The position numbers and the translations under genes are program-made. Shown in pieces: positions 7,562 through 15,196 of a stretch of 39,443 nucleotides of DNA. Position 1 is the stretch's first letter. Every line of letters starts with the position of its first letter. The DNA lies in the NCBI GenBank assembly GCA_017460025.1, contig JAFUBV010000001.1, forward strand, positions 1 through 39,443, in the 5' to 3' direction. The notes beneath the pieces are model-generated. The model was not told the DNA's origin. It did no database searches and saw only the letters and a list, made by a program, of their open reading frames with translations. The stretch is from Methanobrevibacter sp. (GTDB taxonomy: Archaea > Methanobacteriota > Methanobacteria > Methanobacteriales > Methanobacteriaceae).

Positions 7562-7705
7562 AAAATAAGAATAAAAAAAATATGAGAGGAATATGAAAAA
7601 TAAAAATTGGAAATTTAGAAACGTGAGGATAAAAAAAATTTCCTAATTATTTTTAGATCATCCAATAGCTACTCTCCCATATTTTAATTTTTTTATTCTT
7701 ATTTT
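7562..7705 (-). ncRNA. Nested inverted repeat just 5' of tRNA-like element 2
   Basis: An 18-bp perfect A/U-rich inverted repeat (7562-7579 with 7688-7705) is extended inward by imperfect pairing of atatgagag (about 7580-7588) with ctctcccatat (about 7671-7682). It encloses a second stem, ggaaattt with aaatttcc. In the late transcript this 144-nt fold ends nine bases before the acceptor stem of tRNA-like element 2. The two may be parts of one RNA. Confidence 0.5.
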
Positions 7706-7868
7706 CTTTTAACCAAAATAAAGGAAGTTATTTACTTTTCGTTGTTTTTTTTTAGAACCAGAGCAAAGTAGTTATATATTTTTTTTTCTTTGTTTTTGAT
7801 AAGGGAGAAAAAGAATTTGAGTGTATGTTTAAAAAAAAAATAAGCTAGAAAAAACTCCCAAGAAAAAA

Positions 7869-8813
7869 TTAGCTTTCAGGTATGTTGGGATTGAATGCTT
7901 GTGCCCAATCTTCCAAAGGTGTTAAATTAACAACATAATGCACCTCATCCTCAGGCTTAACCTTAGACTCCCAAACAGACAAATAAGTACATCTACAATT
8001 CGGATGAAACGGTGGATACTTCCCACCTTTAATCAAATCTTGGATATTATGAACAAGTTCTTCACCACGATTCTCAAAGGTAATCTTATCATTTTTATTG
8101 AATTCATAAGCATATTGCAAACAAGTAGTGCAGACATGTTCATCTTCAGCAGTTAACAACTTAACCTGAGTGTAGCCTTCATTCACATAAGACTGTAAAA
8201 TACCAGTATTTTGAATACGTGAAGTTTCAGTCCTGGCAATCATAGTTGCCCTTTGACGTGGAGTGAAAGTACTTCCAGGCAACTGGGTTATACCTAACTC
8301 TAACAGTTTAGGTGCAAGGCTTAAAGGGTTTTCACCTTCAATGGCTGCACGAGTCATACGATTTTTAACAGCACCACGCAAATCATCATTAAGGTTTTGT
8401 ATTAAACCATAATTATAATTCCTTGCGAAAGCGAAAGCTAATCTGTCAGTGTCAGTGTATCGTAAGTGTTCAGCTATGTTACTGTATCCTTTGCTTTTAC
8501 CATAACTGTAGATTTCATTTAACAATCCATCTACTGTATCGTAAGTACCTGCAAGGATAGTATCCCAATCATTCTCCAATGACTCCCATATCTCCTGTTG
8601 ATAATAAGCTTCATTGAAAAAGAATTCTTTAGCTTCATCACTATCAATCCAGTTAATACTGGCCTGTAAAACATCATCGATTTGTTTGGATAGTAATTTA
8701 TAATATTTCATTACTTGGATATTATCACGTAGACTTTTTTCTGTGAACTCTTCTTCGAGTCCTAAGTCTTCAATTAATAATTGATTTGTTAATATCCTTT
8801 CAGCTGATATCAT
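7869..8813 (-). CDS. Mu F-like minor head protein / head morphogenesis protein
   Basis: 314 aa. The C-terminal half has the Phage Mu F-like domain: RATMIARTETSRIQNTG (residues about 195-211), then CTTC near 230, and KYPPFHPNCRCTYL near 270, the Cys/His pattern typical of this family. The N-terminal 180 residues are helical. Its ATG overlaps the portal stop codon (ATGA), the classical portal/minor head pair. Such proteins line or plug the portal and may help DNA entry. Confidence 0.85.
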   Translation of the reverse strand: MISAERILTNQLLIEDLGLEEEFTEKSLRDNIQVMKYYKLLSKQIDDVLQASINWIDSDEAKEFFFNEAYYQQEIWESLENDWDTILAGTYDTVDGLLNEIYSYGKSKGYSNIAEHLRYTDTDRLAFAFARNYNYGLIQNLNDDLRGAVKNRMTRAAIEGENPLSLAPKLLELGITQLPGSTFTPRQRATMIARTETSRIQNTGILQSYVNEGYTQVKLLTAEDEHVCTTCLQYAYEFNKNDKITFENRGEELVHNIQDLIKGGKYPPFHPNCRCTYLSVWESKVKPEDEVHYVVNLTPLEDWAQAFNPNIPES

Positions 8814-10135
8814 AAATTATACTCCTTACCAAGACGCTCCATGAGTAATGCTTTCTTTAAAGCTTTAGCTTCTAAATCCACTTTGGGATTGATTAGTTTT
8901 GCATCTTCAACATTATCAATTGTTGGTGCTAATGCAAATTGTGAATAGTTCATGGGTACATTTCCCCAATCAACTGGATCTAAACCATAATTTGACCTGA
9001 CTTCATTGATGTATGTTGAGCCGTTACGTAATTGTTTGTCTTCAATTTCTGCACGGTTTAATTTGTTCTCTGCATCCTCACGATTAAATGTGAATACTTC
9101 ACTGAAACCAGAACGACCAAGTGATTTGTTGAATTGGTCCTCTATCACACGGGCTGTACCATTTAATACTTTTTGGAAATCTTTATTCTGTGATTCACCC
9201 GTACCTGAACCGAGACTGGCGGTTTCAATAATATCCACTTTGTGTGGTGGAACACCGAAGTTAACAAGAATCACGTCACGACTATATTTCATTAAGTCCA
9301 GGAATTCCATATCCCTGTTACTGTTGGATGTTCTTAGGTAGTTGGCTGCTTGTAGGATTAATGTTCCTTTTTTGTTTTTTTCTTCACGTAATCTTTTACG
9401 GTTTGCTTCAACAGCTACTTGTCCTAAGTCTTTGTCGAATGTGATTATTCCTCTCGGGTCTAATCCACTGTTTTTGAATATATCTTTATTGTGGTCTTTA
9501 CCGAGAATTTCTAATGTAATATCCGCAGATATGGAATCAATTAAACTTGTACCCCATCTACTACCTTTTAATTCAATCTTCGGTTCATAAATATGAATTA
9601 ACTGTTCAGGTTCATAACGGATTTTTGTATTACGTATACCCCATTGACTAGTCTCTTGATCCCAACCAATCAACTCAGTAGGTATAAACTTAAACCCGTT
9701 AGGCACACGATTAAAAACTCTGTCATGATTAACTTCAATGAAAGCATCACCAGTAATCTTCCATGATGGCAATATCTGCTTGACTAGGCTACTGAATGTA
9801 GCTTCATCATATAATCCTCCAGGATGTCTGAAGAGATTATTCAAATAATTAACACGACCAAAATTAACATAATCATTGTATGGATTGTTAATATTGAATC
9901 CATTGTTTAATAATTCATCACAGTAGACTCCGCAGCATCTGCGAACCCATACATTGTAATGGTATGCGTCGTAGTATGTTTGGAGTAAGCTTATGCTTTT
10001 ATCATGATCTGGTAATGCCCATTTGTATTCTCTGAAGTACTGCTCTAGTAAGCTACTGTATTCAGGTTTTCTTAGTGATGGTATAATATTTGTGAATGAG
10101 CTTATTGTTGATTTTACACGGTTAGTTATATTCAT
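8810..10135 (-). CDS. Portal protein
   Basis: 441 aa, typical portal length. Portal-like features include DAFIEVNHDR near residue 123, YEPEQLIHIYEPK near 175, GTSLIDSI near 195, a central long helix region, VPPHKVDI near 297, and a C-terminal NREDAENKLNRAEI helix followed by TYINEVRSNYGLDPVDWG, a strongly conserved portal clip-to-tail motif. It lies between the terminase and Mu F-like genes. Ribosome site AGGATGG. It forms the dodecameric vertex for DNA packaging and tail docking. Confidence 0.9.
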   Translation of the reverse strand: MNITNRVKSTISSFTNIIPSLRKPEYSSLLEQYFREYKWALPDHDKSISLLQTYYDAYHYNVWVRRCCGVYCDELLNNGFNINNPYNDYVNFGRVNYLNNLFRHPGGLYDEATFSSLVKQILPSWKITGDAFIEVNHDRVFNRVPNGFKFIPTELIGWDQETSQWGIRNTKIRYEPEQLIHIYEPKIELKGSRWGTSLIDSISADITLEILGKDHNKDIFKNSGLDPRGIITFDKDLGQVAVEANRKRLREEKNKKGTLILQAANYLRTSNSNRDMEFLDLMKYSRDVILVNFGVPPHKVDIIETASLGSGTGESQNKDFQKVLNGTARVIEDQFNKSLGRSGFSEVFTFNREDAENKLNRAEIEDKQLRNGSTYINEVRSNYGLDPVDWGNVPMNYSQFALAPTIDNVEDAKLINPKVDLEAKALKKALLMERLGKEYNL

Positions 10136-10183
10136 TATTTATTACCATCCTATCTAAATTTTTAATTTTTTAATTTTATTTTT

Positions 10184-11593
10184 TTATAAGTCTATAATCT
10201 CGAAAACAACTTCTCCAATATAATTTTTCTTCAAATAATTGAATGCATGAGCTGTAGCATCGACAATATCATCATGTTGCCCGTTTGGAAATGCTTTGAA
10301 TTCGTTGATGAATATTTGTCTTAATTTATCATCAACAATATCAACATAGACATGTCCATCATAAATATAATTCTTTAATGGTGTTGCACGGTCAGCTTTA
10401 CTATTGTTTGGTACAGCTACACCTCGTTCAACAAAGTAACCCATTAAATCTTCTTCCCAGGTATCGTATAATATTTTTCCTGCTGCGGCCACACCAGTTT
10501 CAATGATACTGATGTTATCATGACCGTCACGTATTACTGTGTCTTTAACGATGTGTGCGGTGTCTTTTCCGAATTGGCCGTATAGGAAATCTGTTATTAG
10601 GATGCTTTTACCATCTTCTAATAAGTATACGGGTACTCCTGCGGTGGAGTCGTTTTTACCTGGGTCTGATGATGCTATATCGTATCCTCTTACTTGTTGT
10701 AGTGTTCCCATTTCTGGACGGTACCAATGAATATTTTTCAATTCGAAGAAGTCCGAGGTGTCATCTATAGGTTTTTGCTGATATATTGATTGGAACACTC
10801 TTTCTCCAACAGATTCTCTTTTCTTTTCTAATTTTTCTATTGGATATCTTTCAGGCCATAATGGTGTTCCATCTTCTTTTATGGCTGAAAATTCTATGAA
10901 GTAATAATCTTCTTTTCGTTCTCTTTTGAATACTCCTTGCAGGTCTCCACTTGACCAGCGGGTATGGAGTAAAACAAGTTTGGTTTGTGGTTCGATACGT
11001 TGTTCGATGATTGTGTCAAACCAGTCTACTTTTTTCTGTAGTAAAGTTGGTGTTATATCATCAAAGCCTTTGTAAGGGTCGTCTATGATGATGTAGTCTG
11101 CATCTTGACCAGTGATAGATCCACTTGCACCAACTAATCTGATACTCCCTTGATATAATGTACCTTCACGGTCACAGAACATTAAATGGTCTTTAGCATG
11201 TTTAACATCTGATAAATAAACATTGAAGTATTCACCATAACGGCCAACAGCTTCTTTTAATTGTATACCAAATTTTTCAGATAATGTGGCTGCATTGTTA
11301 ACAATTAAAATGTTTAAATCAGGGTCTTGGAATATTAACCATAATGGGAACGTTAAAGTCACCATTGAAGACTTTGAATGTCTTGGTGGCATTGCAACAC
11401 ATAAACGCTCAATATCACCTAAAAACACCATCGTCAATAATTCAGATAACTCATTAATATGATCAGCATCAACAATATCTTTATATCTTGATGCAACAAA
11501 AGTCATGTAGAATTCATAGAGATCATTTAATATTTCCTCCCATTCTTCAATGGTCAGATTTGGATTTAGATTTTCTAAATTTTCGCTTTGCAT
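10184..11593 (-). CDS. terL: Terminase large subunit
   Basis: 469 aa. The ATPase domain carries a Walker A variant AMPPRHSKSS (residues about 67-76), a Walker B YIIIDDPYKG near 165-174, and the coupling segment LLHTRWS near 208. The C-terminal RNase H-like nuclease domain (Terminase_6C type) shows GYDIASSDPGK near 304 and NGQHDDIVDATAHAF near 440, with the expected acidic residues. It overlaps the small-subunit gene by 47 bp. It would translocate DNA through the portal and cut concatemers. Confidence 0.93.
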   Translation of the reverse strand: MQSENLENLNPNLTIEEWEEILNDLYEFYMTFVASRYKDIVDADHINELSELLTMVFLGDIERLCVAMPPRHSKSSMVTLTFPLWLIFQDPDLNILIVNNAATLSEKFGIQLKEAVGRYGEYFNVYLSDVKHAKDHLMFCDREGTLYQGSIRLVGASGSITGQDADYIIIDDPYKGFDDITPTLLQKKVDWFDTIIEQRIEPQTKLVLLHTRWSSGDLQGVFKRERKEDYYFIEFSAIKEDGTPLWPERYPIEKLEKKRESVGERVFQSIYQQKPIDDTSDFFELKNIHWYRPEMGTLQQVRGYDIASSDPGKNDSTAGVPVYLLEDGKSILITDFLYGQFGKDTAHIVKDTVIRDGHDNISIIETGVAAAGKILYDTWEEDLMGYFVERGVAVPNNSKADRATPLKNYIYDGHVYVDIVDDKLRQIFINEFKAFPNGQHDDIVDATAHAFNYLKKNYIGEVVFEIIDL

Positions 11594-12170
11594 TTAATCT
11601 CTCACGAATCCTATTTGTATCAAATAATTGGCCAAGGTCATTCATATTATTCTCAACATTAACTTCCACATTAGACTCATTCTTCTTGAAATAATCATTA
11701 TACAATTTATTCGCATCTAATGCTAAACGTGCAACATCTTTAGATGTCACATTACTATCTTCATCTTCAGCATCACGGCATGCTTGCTCGAACTTTTCAG
11801 GAAATTGACTTGCAACTTTAGCAACACCTTCCATGTTTTCAGCTATAGTTCCCGCAACAATATTCGGAATATTATTAATAGCTTCAATTTTATCCGCTTG
11901 TGCTTGAACTTTCTGTTTAACTTCAGGAGGGTCCTCTTTCGGTTTTCGTCTTTCCGCTCTCCTATTTAATTCGGCTTCGACTTTACTTTCCATGGATATT
12001 TTATCATTATAATATCTGGCTATGGCTGCATGTGAAATCTTTTCATTAAATTCATTTTCCAACCATCTAGAAATACTTCTTGCACTTTGGCCTTCAGATA
12101 ATCGAAGCACTATTTCTTCAAAATGAGGAGACTTTTCAACTTTGCTTTTCCTGACCAAGTTCATCACCAT
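11547..12170 (-). CDS. Terminase small subunit
   Basis: 207 aa. Residues 15-55 form a helix-turn-helix (EGQSARSISRWLENEF...ISHAAIARYY), the usual DNA-recognition domain of small terminases. A basic, Ala/Glu-rich helical middle and a basic C-terminal tail (RKFRKSKSKSDH) follow, suited to oligomerisation and TerL contact. It is directly upstream of and overlaps terL. Three palindromic repeats lie 35-72 bp before its start codon and are natural candidates for its binding site or its operator. Confidence 0.8.
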   Translation of the reverse strand: MVMNLVRKSKVEKSPHFEEIVLRLSEGQSARSISRWLENEFNEKISHAAIARYYNDKISMESKVEAELNRRAERRKPKEDPPEVKQKVQAQADKIEAINNIPNIVAGTIAENMEGVAKVASQFPEKFEQACRDAEDEDSNVTSKDVARLALDANKLYNDYFKKNESNVEVNVENNMNDLGQLFDTNRIRERLNAKRKFRKSKSKSDH

Positions 12171-12204
12171 GTGATAGTTAATATTTCAGATTTTTTGTAA
12201 TTCT

Positions 12205-12242
12205 TGTAATATTACATTGTAACGTTACACTGTAATGTTACA
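12205..12242. repeat. Three tandem TGTAA-N2-TTACA palindromes before terS
   Basis: Units 12205-12216 (TGTAATATTACA) and 12218-12229 (TGTAACGTTACA) are perfect 12-bp palindromes; 12231-12242 (TGTAATGTTACA) differs only at the centre. They repeat with an exact 13-bp period. The array lies between the XhlA-like gene stop and the terS start, the only spacer over 50 bp in this part of the operon. It fits either a protein-bound operator or a packaging (pac) recognition site for the small terminase. Confidence 0.75.
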
Positions 12243-12252
12243 CCATAATGTG

Positions 12253-12627
12253 TTAATGTACCATGTTGAAAAATACATTCACAATAATTGTAATAGCAGT
12301 CAATACTGCACCAATAATTAGTATTTGATTATTAAATCTTCTTTGTTCATCAGCTTCTTTTTCTTTAATACTATCCTTTAAATTCTGATAATCAGTTTCA
12401 ATTGCTTTTAATCGTAATTCTAACTCCACATCTCCTTTCTGTGAATCTATTTTGAAATCATTGAAACCTTGAATTAATATGTCAAGTTTATTATCCATGC
12501 TATTGATTTTATCATTCAATTCATCAATCCTTTTTTCTTTATAATCTGCACGGGCTTCTAATTCGGCGGTTTTCCGACTGATGCCTTGTATTTGTTCTTC
12601 ATGTATACAATTATGTTCAATTGACAT
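12253..12627 (-). CDS. XhlA-like membrane-anchored coiled-coil protein
   Basis: 124 aa from the ATG at 12627, chosen because GGTGA lies five bases upstream, the commonest spacing here. An ATG at 12648 would lengthen it by seven residues but has no ribosome site. A long coiled coil (residues about 10-95) is followed by one C-terminal transmembrane segment (IIGAVLTAITIIVNVFF). This is the architecture of XhlA (haemolysin-like) proteins, which pair with holins in Gram-positive phages. It overlaps the holin-like gene just upstream. Confidence 0.6.
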   Translation of the reverse strand: MSIEHNCIHEEQIQGISRKTAELEARADYKEKRIDELNDKINSMDNKLDILIQGFNDFKIDSQKGDVELELRLKAIETDYQNLKDSIKEKEADEQRRFNNQILIIGAVLTAITIIVNVFFNMVH

Positions 12628-12925
12628 CATCTTCACCCACTGCATCATTTGTATTTAATGAAGAATATTCTGCAGCAGGATCAATGGTTTGATTATTTTC
12701 AGCTTCATAGTTTATTACAGCTAATTTTTCTGCTCTTTCAACACGTGTGTTTTCTGTTGATTGAACAACTACATAACCTGCGATTAAAACTATTATTGGT
12801 GAAAGATAAGCTAATTCTTTAGGTAATATTTCTACTAAAGCATCTTTTCCAATATATGTTATTAGTCCTGCTAGGAACACTATTGCGTTGGCTGCTTTGG
12901 ATTTGATTTTATATGATTGTACCAT
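12617..12925 (-). CDS. Holin-like membrane protein
   Basis: 102 aa with two hydrophobic segments (about 13-35 and 43-60) separated by a short polar turn, and a hydrophilic acidic C-terminal tail (62-102), the usual class II holin layout. It is translationally coupled to the XhlA-like gene. In methanogens the partner lysin would be a pseudomurein endopeptidase; none lies in this window. The call rests on topology and neighbourhood, so other membrane roles are possible. Confidence 0.55.
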   Translation of the reverse strand: MVQSYKIKSKAANAIVFLAGLITYIGKDALVEILPKELAYLSPIIVLIAGYVVVQSTENTRVERAEKLAVINYEAENNQTIDPAAEYSSLNTNDAVGEDDVN

Positions 12926-12973
12926 TTAATTAGTCTCCAAATTATTTTTTTTATACTTTTAAAAAGAATTATT

Positions 12974-13217
12974 GGTGATGTCCGGATTTGCACCGGAGAA
13001 TAATATTTTCAAAAAAAAATATATTATAAAAAAAAATTTTTTATTATTCCTTTTTTTATTACCCTTTATGAAAAGAATTACACACCATTTTTTTTGTTTT
13101 TAAATTATTTTTTTGAAAATTAACAAATGTCTGAAAAATATTAAAATTTAAACAAGAACCAAGAAAATAAAATAAAAATATATTTTTTTTATGTTTTTTA
13201 ATTTTTTTTACATCACC
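12974..13217 (-). ncRNA. tRNA-like element 3 (T arm and acceptor with long insert)
   Basis: The 3' part on the minus strand is TCCGG-TGCAAAT-CCGGA (12997-12981) directly abutting CATCACC (12980-12974), with G53-C61 and A58 present. The perfect partner of the acceptor strand, GGTGATG, is found at 13217-13211, two bases after the zinc-ribbon stop codon. That leaves an AU-rich insert of about 210 nt, ending in a hairpin (ataatatatttt/aaaatattat). The 3' half is convincing; the pairing over the long insert is less certain. Confidence 0.4.
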
Positions 13218-13219
13218 AT

Positions 13220-13444
13220 TCAGATTAGGATGTGATAGGGATATTTTGCTTTTCGTAATCCTGTGTATTCTAATGATGCTCTTGTCACTAATCCACATAC
13301 CGTACAGTAGTCTAGGCAGTGTTCTTCATCATATGTTACAGTATTGGTTTTGCATTCTGGACATTTGTTGAAGTTGATTTTTGCTTTTTTTATTTTCGCC
13401 CTTTTCCTGGGCTTGTAGGTTAATGGTTTTTTATCGTGACACAT
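13220..13444 (-). CDS. Zinc-ribbon protein, possible transcription factor
   Basis: 74 aa. A basic N-terminus (KPRKRAKIKKAK) precedes a zinc ribbon, CPEC (residues 28-31) and CTVC (47-50) followed by GLV, the spacing and GLV tail seen in TFB/TFIIB-type N-terminal ribbons. There is no cyclin-fold part. It is the first gene of the late-strand block, downstream of a TATA-like promoter. It could recruit RNA polymerase to late promoters, but that is inference. ATG 13444 has only a weak ribosome site. Confidence 0.65.
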   Translation of the reverse strand: MCHDKKPLTYKPRKRAKIKKAKINFNKCPECKTNTVTYDEEHCLDYCTVCGLVTRASLEYTGLRKAKYPYHILI

Positions 13445-13509
13445 TGATATTCCAGGATTAATTTTTTTTAATATTTCCCTTCATTATACTATAGGACATA
13501 GTCACAACA

Positions 13510-13524
13510 TTTTATAATTTTTTC
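13510..13524 (-). promoter_or_regulatory. Candidate archaeal promoter for the late-strand block
   Basis: On the minus strand GAAAAA (BRE-like) is followed by ATTATAAAA (TATA-like) at 13524-13510. The expected start, about 25 nt downstream near 13490, would give a leader of about 45 nt before the zinc-ribbon ATG at 13444. It is predicted from consensus only. Confidence 0.4.
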
Positions 13525-13543
13525 ATTTATGATGATTTTAAAA

Positions 13544-13560
13544 CCGAAAAGTATTTAATA
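13544..13560 (+). promoter_or_regulatory. BRE/TATA promoter of a plus-strand RNA
   Basis: CCGAAAA (13544-13550) followed by TATTTAATA (13552-13560) is close to the methanobacterial BRE+TATA consensus. It points to the plus strand, although every gene nearby is on the minus strand. Transcription would begin near 13580-13585. Confidence 0.5.
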
Positions 13561-13581
13561 GAAACTTTTTACTATATATTT

Positions 13582-13784
13582 TTGTGAAGAGATTTTATTT
13601 GTTAGAGTGAATTTTTTCATTTCATTTAAATAAAATTTTTTCCATTGGTATATACTCAATTGTTAAACACTTTTAGTCAATTGTTTAGACATTGTAAATT
13701 TATATTCAATAGGAATGGTAAATGGGAGAAAAAAAAGATAAGGATTATTTAAATTTTTTTTTTTAAATGTTTATCCTTTTTTTT
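13582..13784 (+). ncRNA. Predicted plus-strand small RNA
   Basis: A promoter at 13544-13560 and a terminator-like structure define a transcript of about 200 nt. The terminator has arms aaggat (13740-13745) with atcctt (about 13773-13778) and inner atttaaa/tttaaat, followed by eight T. It contains two 15-bp direct repeats, TCAATTGTTAAACAC (13656-13670) and TCAATTGTTTAGACA (13677-13691), 21 bp apart. I find no convincing ORF. It runs against the direction of its neighbours. Start and end are estimates. Confidence 0.4.
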
Positions 13785-14009
13785 AAAGATTCAATTTCGT
13801 AACCTTAAAAACATTTGTCTTAAAAAAAAAGAATTTATACATACTCTATAATTATCTAAAACATACAAATTTTCTTCTAACGAAAAAAAATGGTGATCCT
13901 TTCATTTTTTTTCTCTCTTTTTAATCATTCGTATAATATAAAAAAAATAGCTGGATTTTATTTTACCATTTTTTTAATAATGAAAAAGAAGAATTAATGG
14001 GATTTTATA

Positions 14010-14714
14010 TTATTTTTTTGTTTTTTTTTTGAGTAATTTACGTGCTGCTTTTAAATCAGTGTAATATATATGTCCTGATGTTGAATGATAATGTATTCCG
14101 CCAAAACTAATTTTAGTATTTATCAAGTCTTTATTTAATTCTTCAGTCATTTTTAATCCAATATATGTTATGAAATACATATTGGAGTAGAATGCTCCGT
14201 AGATATCATTGCTTCTGAAGATACAATGTATTGTTAGTTCATTGTTTCTGATTATTACTTGTATGAATTGTAGGCAGGGTATGTCTTCTCTATCAGCATC
14301 TAGTGGTGGGTCATATGTTACTGCTACTGCACGGTTGCTTCCAGGATTATGTTGTAATCTTTTTTTCATTACGTTGAATTGGTTTATATTGAAATGTGCT
14401 AATATCCTATTTGGATAGGAGTAGACGAATCCTTGGTCGGATTCATCTTCAAATGATTTTACATATTCATATAATGCATCACTTTTAATAGGGCTTCCTG
14501 GCAGATCATATTCTCCATTTTTGATATCTGTTAGCATTCGGGTTGTTGTGTAGTGTTGGTAATTTATCCTGTATTTTAGGTTTAATGGGTCCTCTATTAG
14601 ATAGTAGTTACCTAATTTTTCTATTAGGTGATGGTTGCTGTCTTTATATGTTTCTTTCCCGTTTTTAATTATTTCTTTTATGAATTGTATGTAGCATTGG
14701 TTAATCGTCATCAT
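14010..14714 (-). CDS. Thymidylate synthase-like protein (archaeal ThyA type)
   Basis: 234 aa, short as in methanogen ThyA proteins. The active-site Cys is in DIPCLQF (C147). Twenty residues on comes RSND (R167-S168, D170), and N178 aligns with E. coli N177, the residue that selects dUMP over dCMP. HIYY (215-218) matches the nucleotide-sugar motif. It should methylate dUMP to dTMP with methylene-tetrahydrofolate or tetrahydromethanopterin; a dUMP hydroxymethylase is an alternative. Ribosome site GGTGAT. It is the last gene of the early operon. Confidence 0.8.
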   Translation of the reverse strand: MMTINQCYIQFIKEIIKNGKETYKDSNHHLIEKLGNYYLIEDPLNLKYRINYQHYTTTRMLTDIKNGEYDLPGSPIKSDALYEYVKSFEDESDQGFVYSYPNRILAHFNINQFNVMKKRLQHNPGSNRAVAVTYDPPLDADREDIPCLQFIQVIIRNNELTIHCIFRSNDIYGAFYSNMYFITYIGLKMTEELNKDLINTKISFGGIHYHSTSGHIYYTDLKAARKLLKKKTKK

Positions 14715-15000
14715 TGTTTATCACCATCACTTCTTTTGTGGTTATTTCATGTATGATTATTTCAAGTACTTTATGTAATTCTTCGTTTCTGGCTTTTAGA
14801 TTAGTATTATAATTCATTATTCTTGTTAACTCATCATTACGTTTTTTATCTTTTTTGTCTAATTCTTTATTTAGTTCTTTTAAATTGGTTATTGTTTTTT
14901 CTAATGTTTCGATTTTTTTGTTTTTAGCTATGATTAATTTTTCTAGTTTTTCTTCTTTTGTAAATGTTGGTGCTGGTTCTACTTCTGCTATTTTTGTCAT
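14701..15000 (-). CDS. Coiled-coil protein of unknown function
   Basis: 99 aa. Residues 15-80 form a continuous Lys/Glu/Leu/Asn coiled coil, and the tail is acidic (NNDDD). It overlaps the thymidylate synthase start, indicating coupled translation. No family recognised. Confidence 0.7.
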   Translation of the reverse strand: MTKIAEVEPAPTFTKEEKLEKLIIAKNKKIETLEKTITNLKELNKELDKKDKKRNDELTRIMNYNTNLKARNEELHKVLEIIIHEITTKEVMVINNDDD

Positions 15001-15188
15001 TATGAAGTCCTCCTTGTTTCGCTGGTTAATGTTATTGTTCCGTCAGGTTCTATTATTATACTTCTCAATAATTTTCCACTGGACATATTTTGTGTAGATA
15101 TGTATATGTCTGTGTCTTCAGGATATTTGGATAATGTTTTAATTAATTCTCCTAAAGCTATAGGTGTAGTTGGGTTTCCTTTAACCAT
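15000..15188 (-). CDS. Small early protein (LxELxKYPxDxxIxI motif)
   Basis: 62 aa from ATG 15188, preceded by AGGTGA at eight bases; an upstream GTG at 15200 lies inside that ribosome site and is unlikely. The segment ALGELIKTLSKYPEDTDIYI resembles the starts of two other small proteins here (20321-20503 and 38255-38848), so a small motif family is repeated in this virus. Function unknown. Confidence 0.65.
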   Translation of the reverse strand: MVKGNPTTPIALGELIKTLSKYPEDTDIYISTQNMSSGKLLRSIIIEPDGTITLTSETRRTS

Positions 15189-15196
15189 TTTTAGAG

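Larger units (their letters stand above)
6890..7868. other. Non-coding block inside the late operon
   Basis: Almost 1 kb without a plausible gene separates the head-morphogenesis gene from the protease gene in an otherwise tightly packed operon. It is made of short structured segments separated by T-tracts of 8-10 bases. It holds two tRNA-like minihelices (6958-7014 and 7514-7553), a long hairpin (7044-7083), a smaller hairpin (stems aagggtaa near 7104-7111 and ttacccctt near 7133-7141), and a nested inverted repeat (7562-7705). It reads as a cluster of structured RNAs on the minus-strand late transcript. Confidence 0.6.
13445..14009. other. Non-coding spacer between early-operon end and late block
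   Basis: 565 bp without a supported gene, lying between the last early gene (thymidylate synthase) and the zinc-ribbon gene. It holds the minus-strand promoter near 13510-13524, a plus-strand promoter, direct repeats and a terminator (see the ncRNA entry). The part 13785-14009 is AT-rich with T-tracts that could stop early minus-strand transcription. I see nothing else in it. Confidence 0.5.

Noticed and set aside
6890-7868. CRISPR array
   Set aside because: The poly-T-separated segments share no repeat sequence of constant length and no regular spacers; no Cas gene is present.
12974-13000. att site (tRNA 3' end duplicated by integration)
   Set aside because: The element is in the middle of the viral genome, far from the integrase, and no second copy of the same 3' end is seen in the window.
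13059-13298. 79-codon minus-strand frame overlapping the zinc-ribbon gene
   Set aside because: Out of frame with the zinc-ribbon gene; Lys/Phe/Asn-rich translation of AT-rich spacer; no ribosome site.
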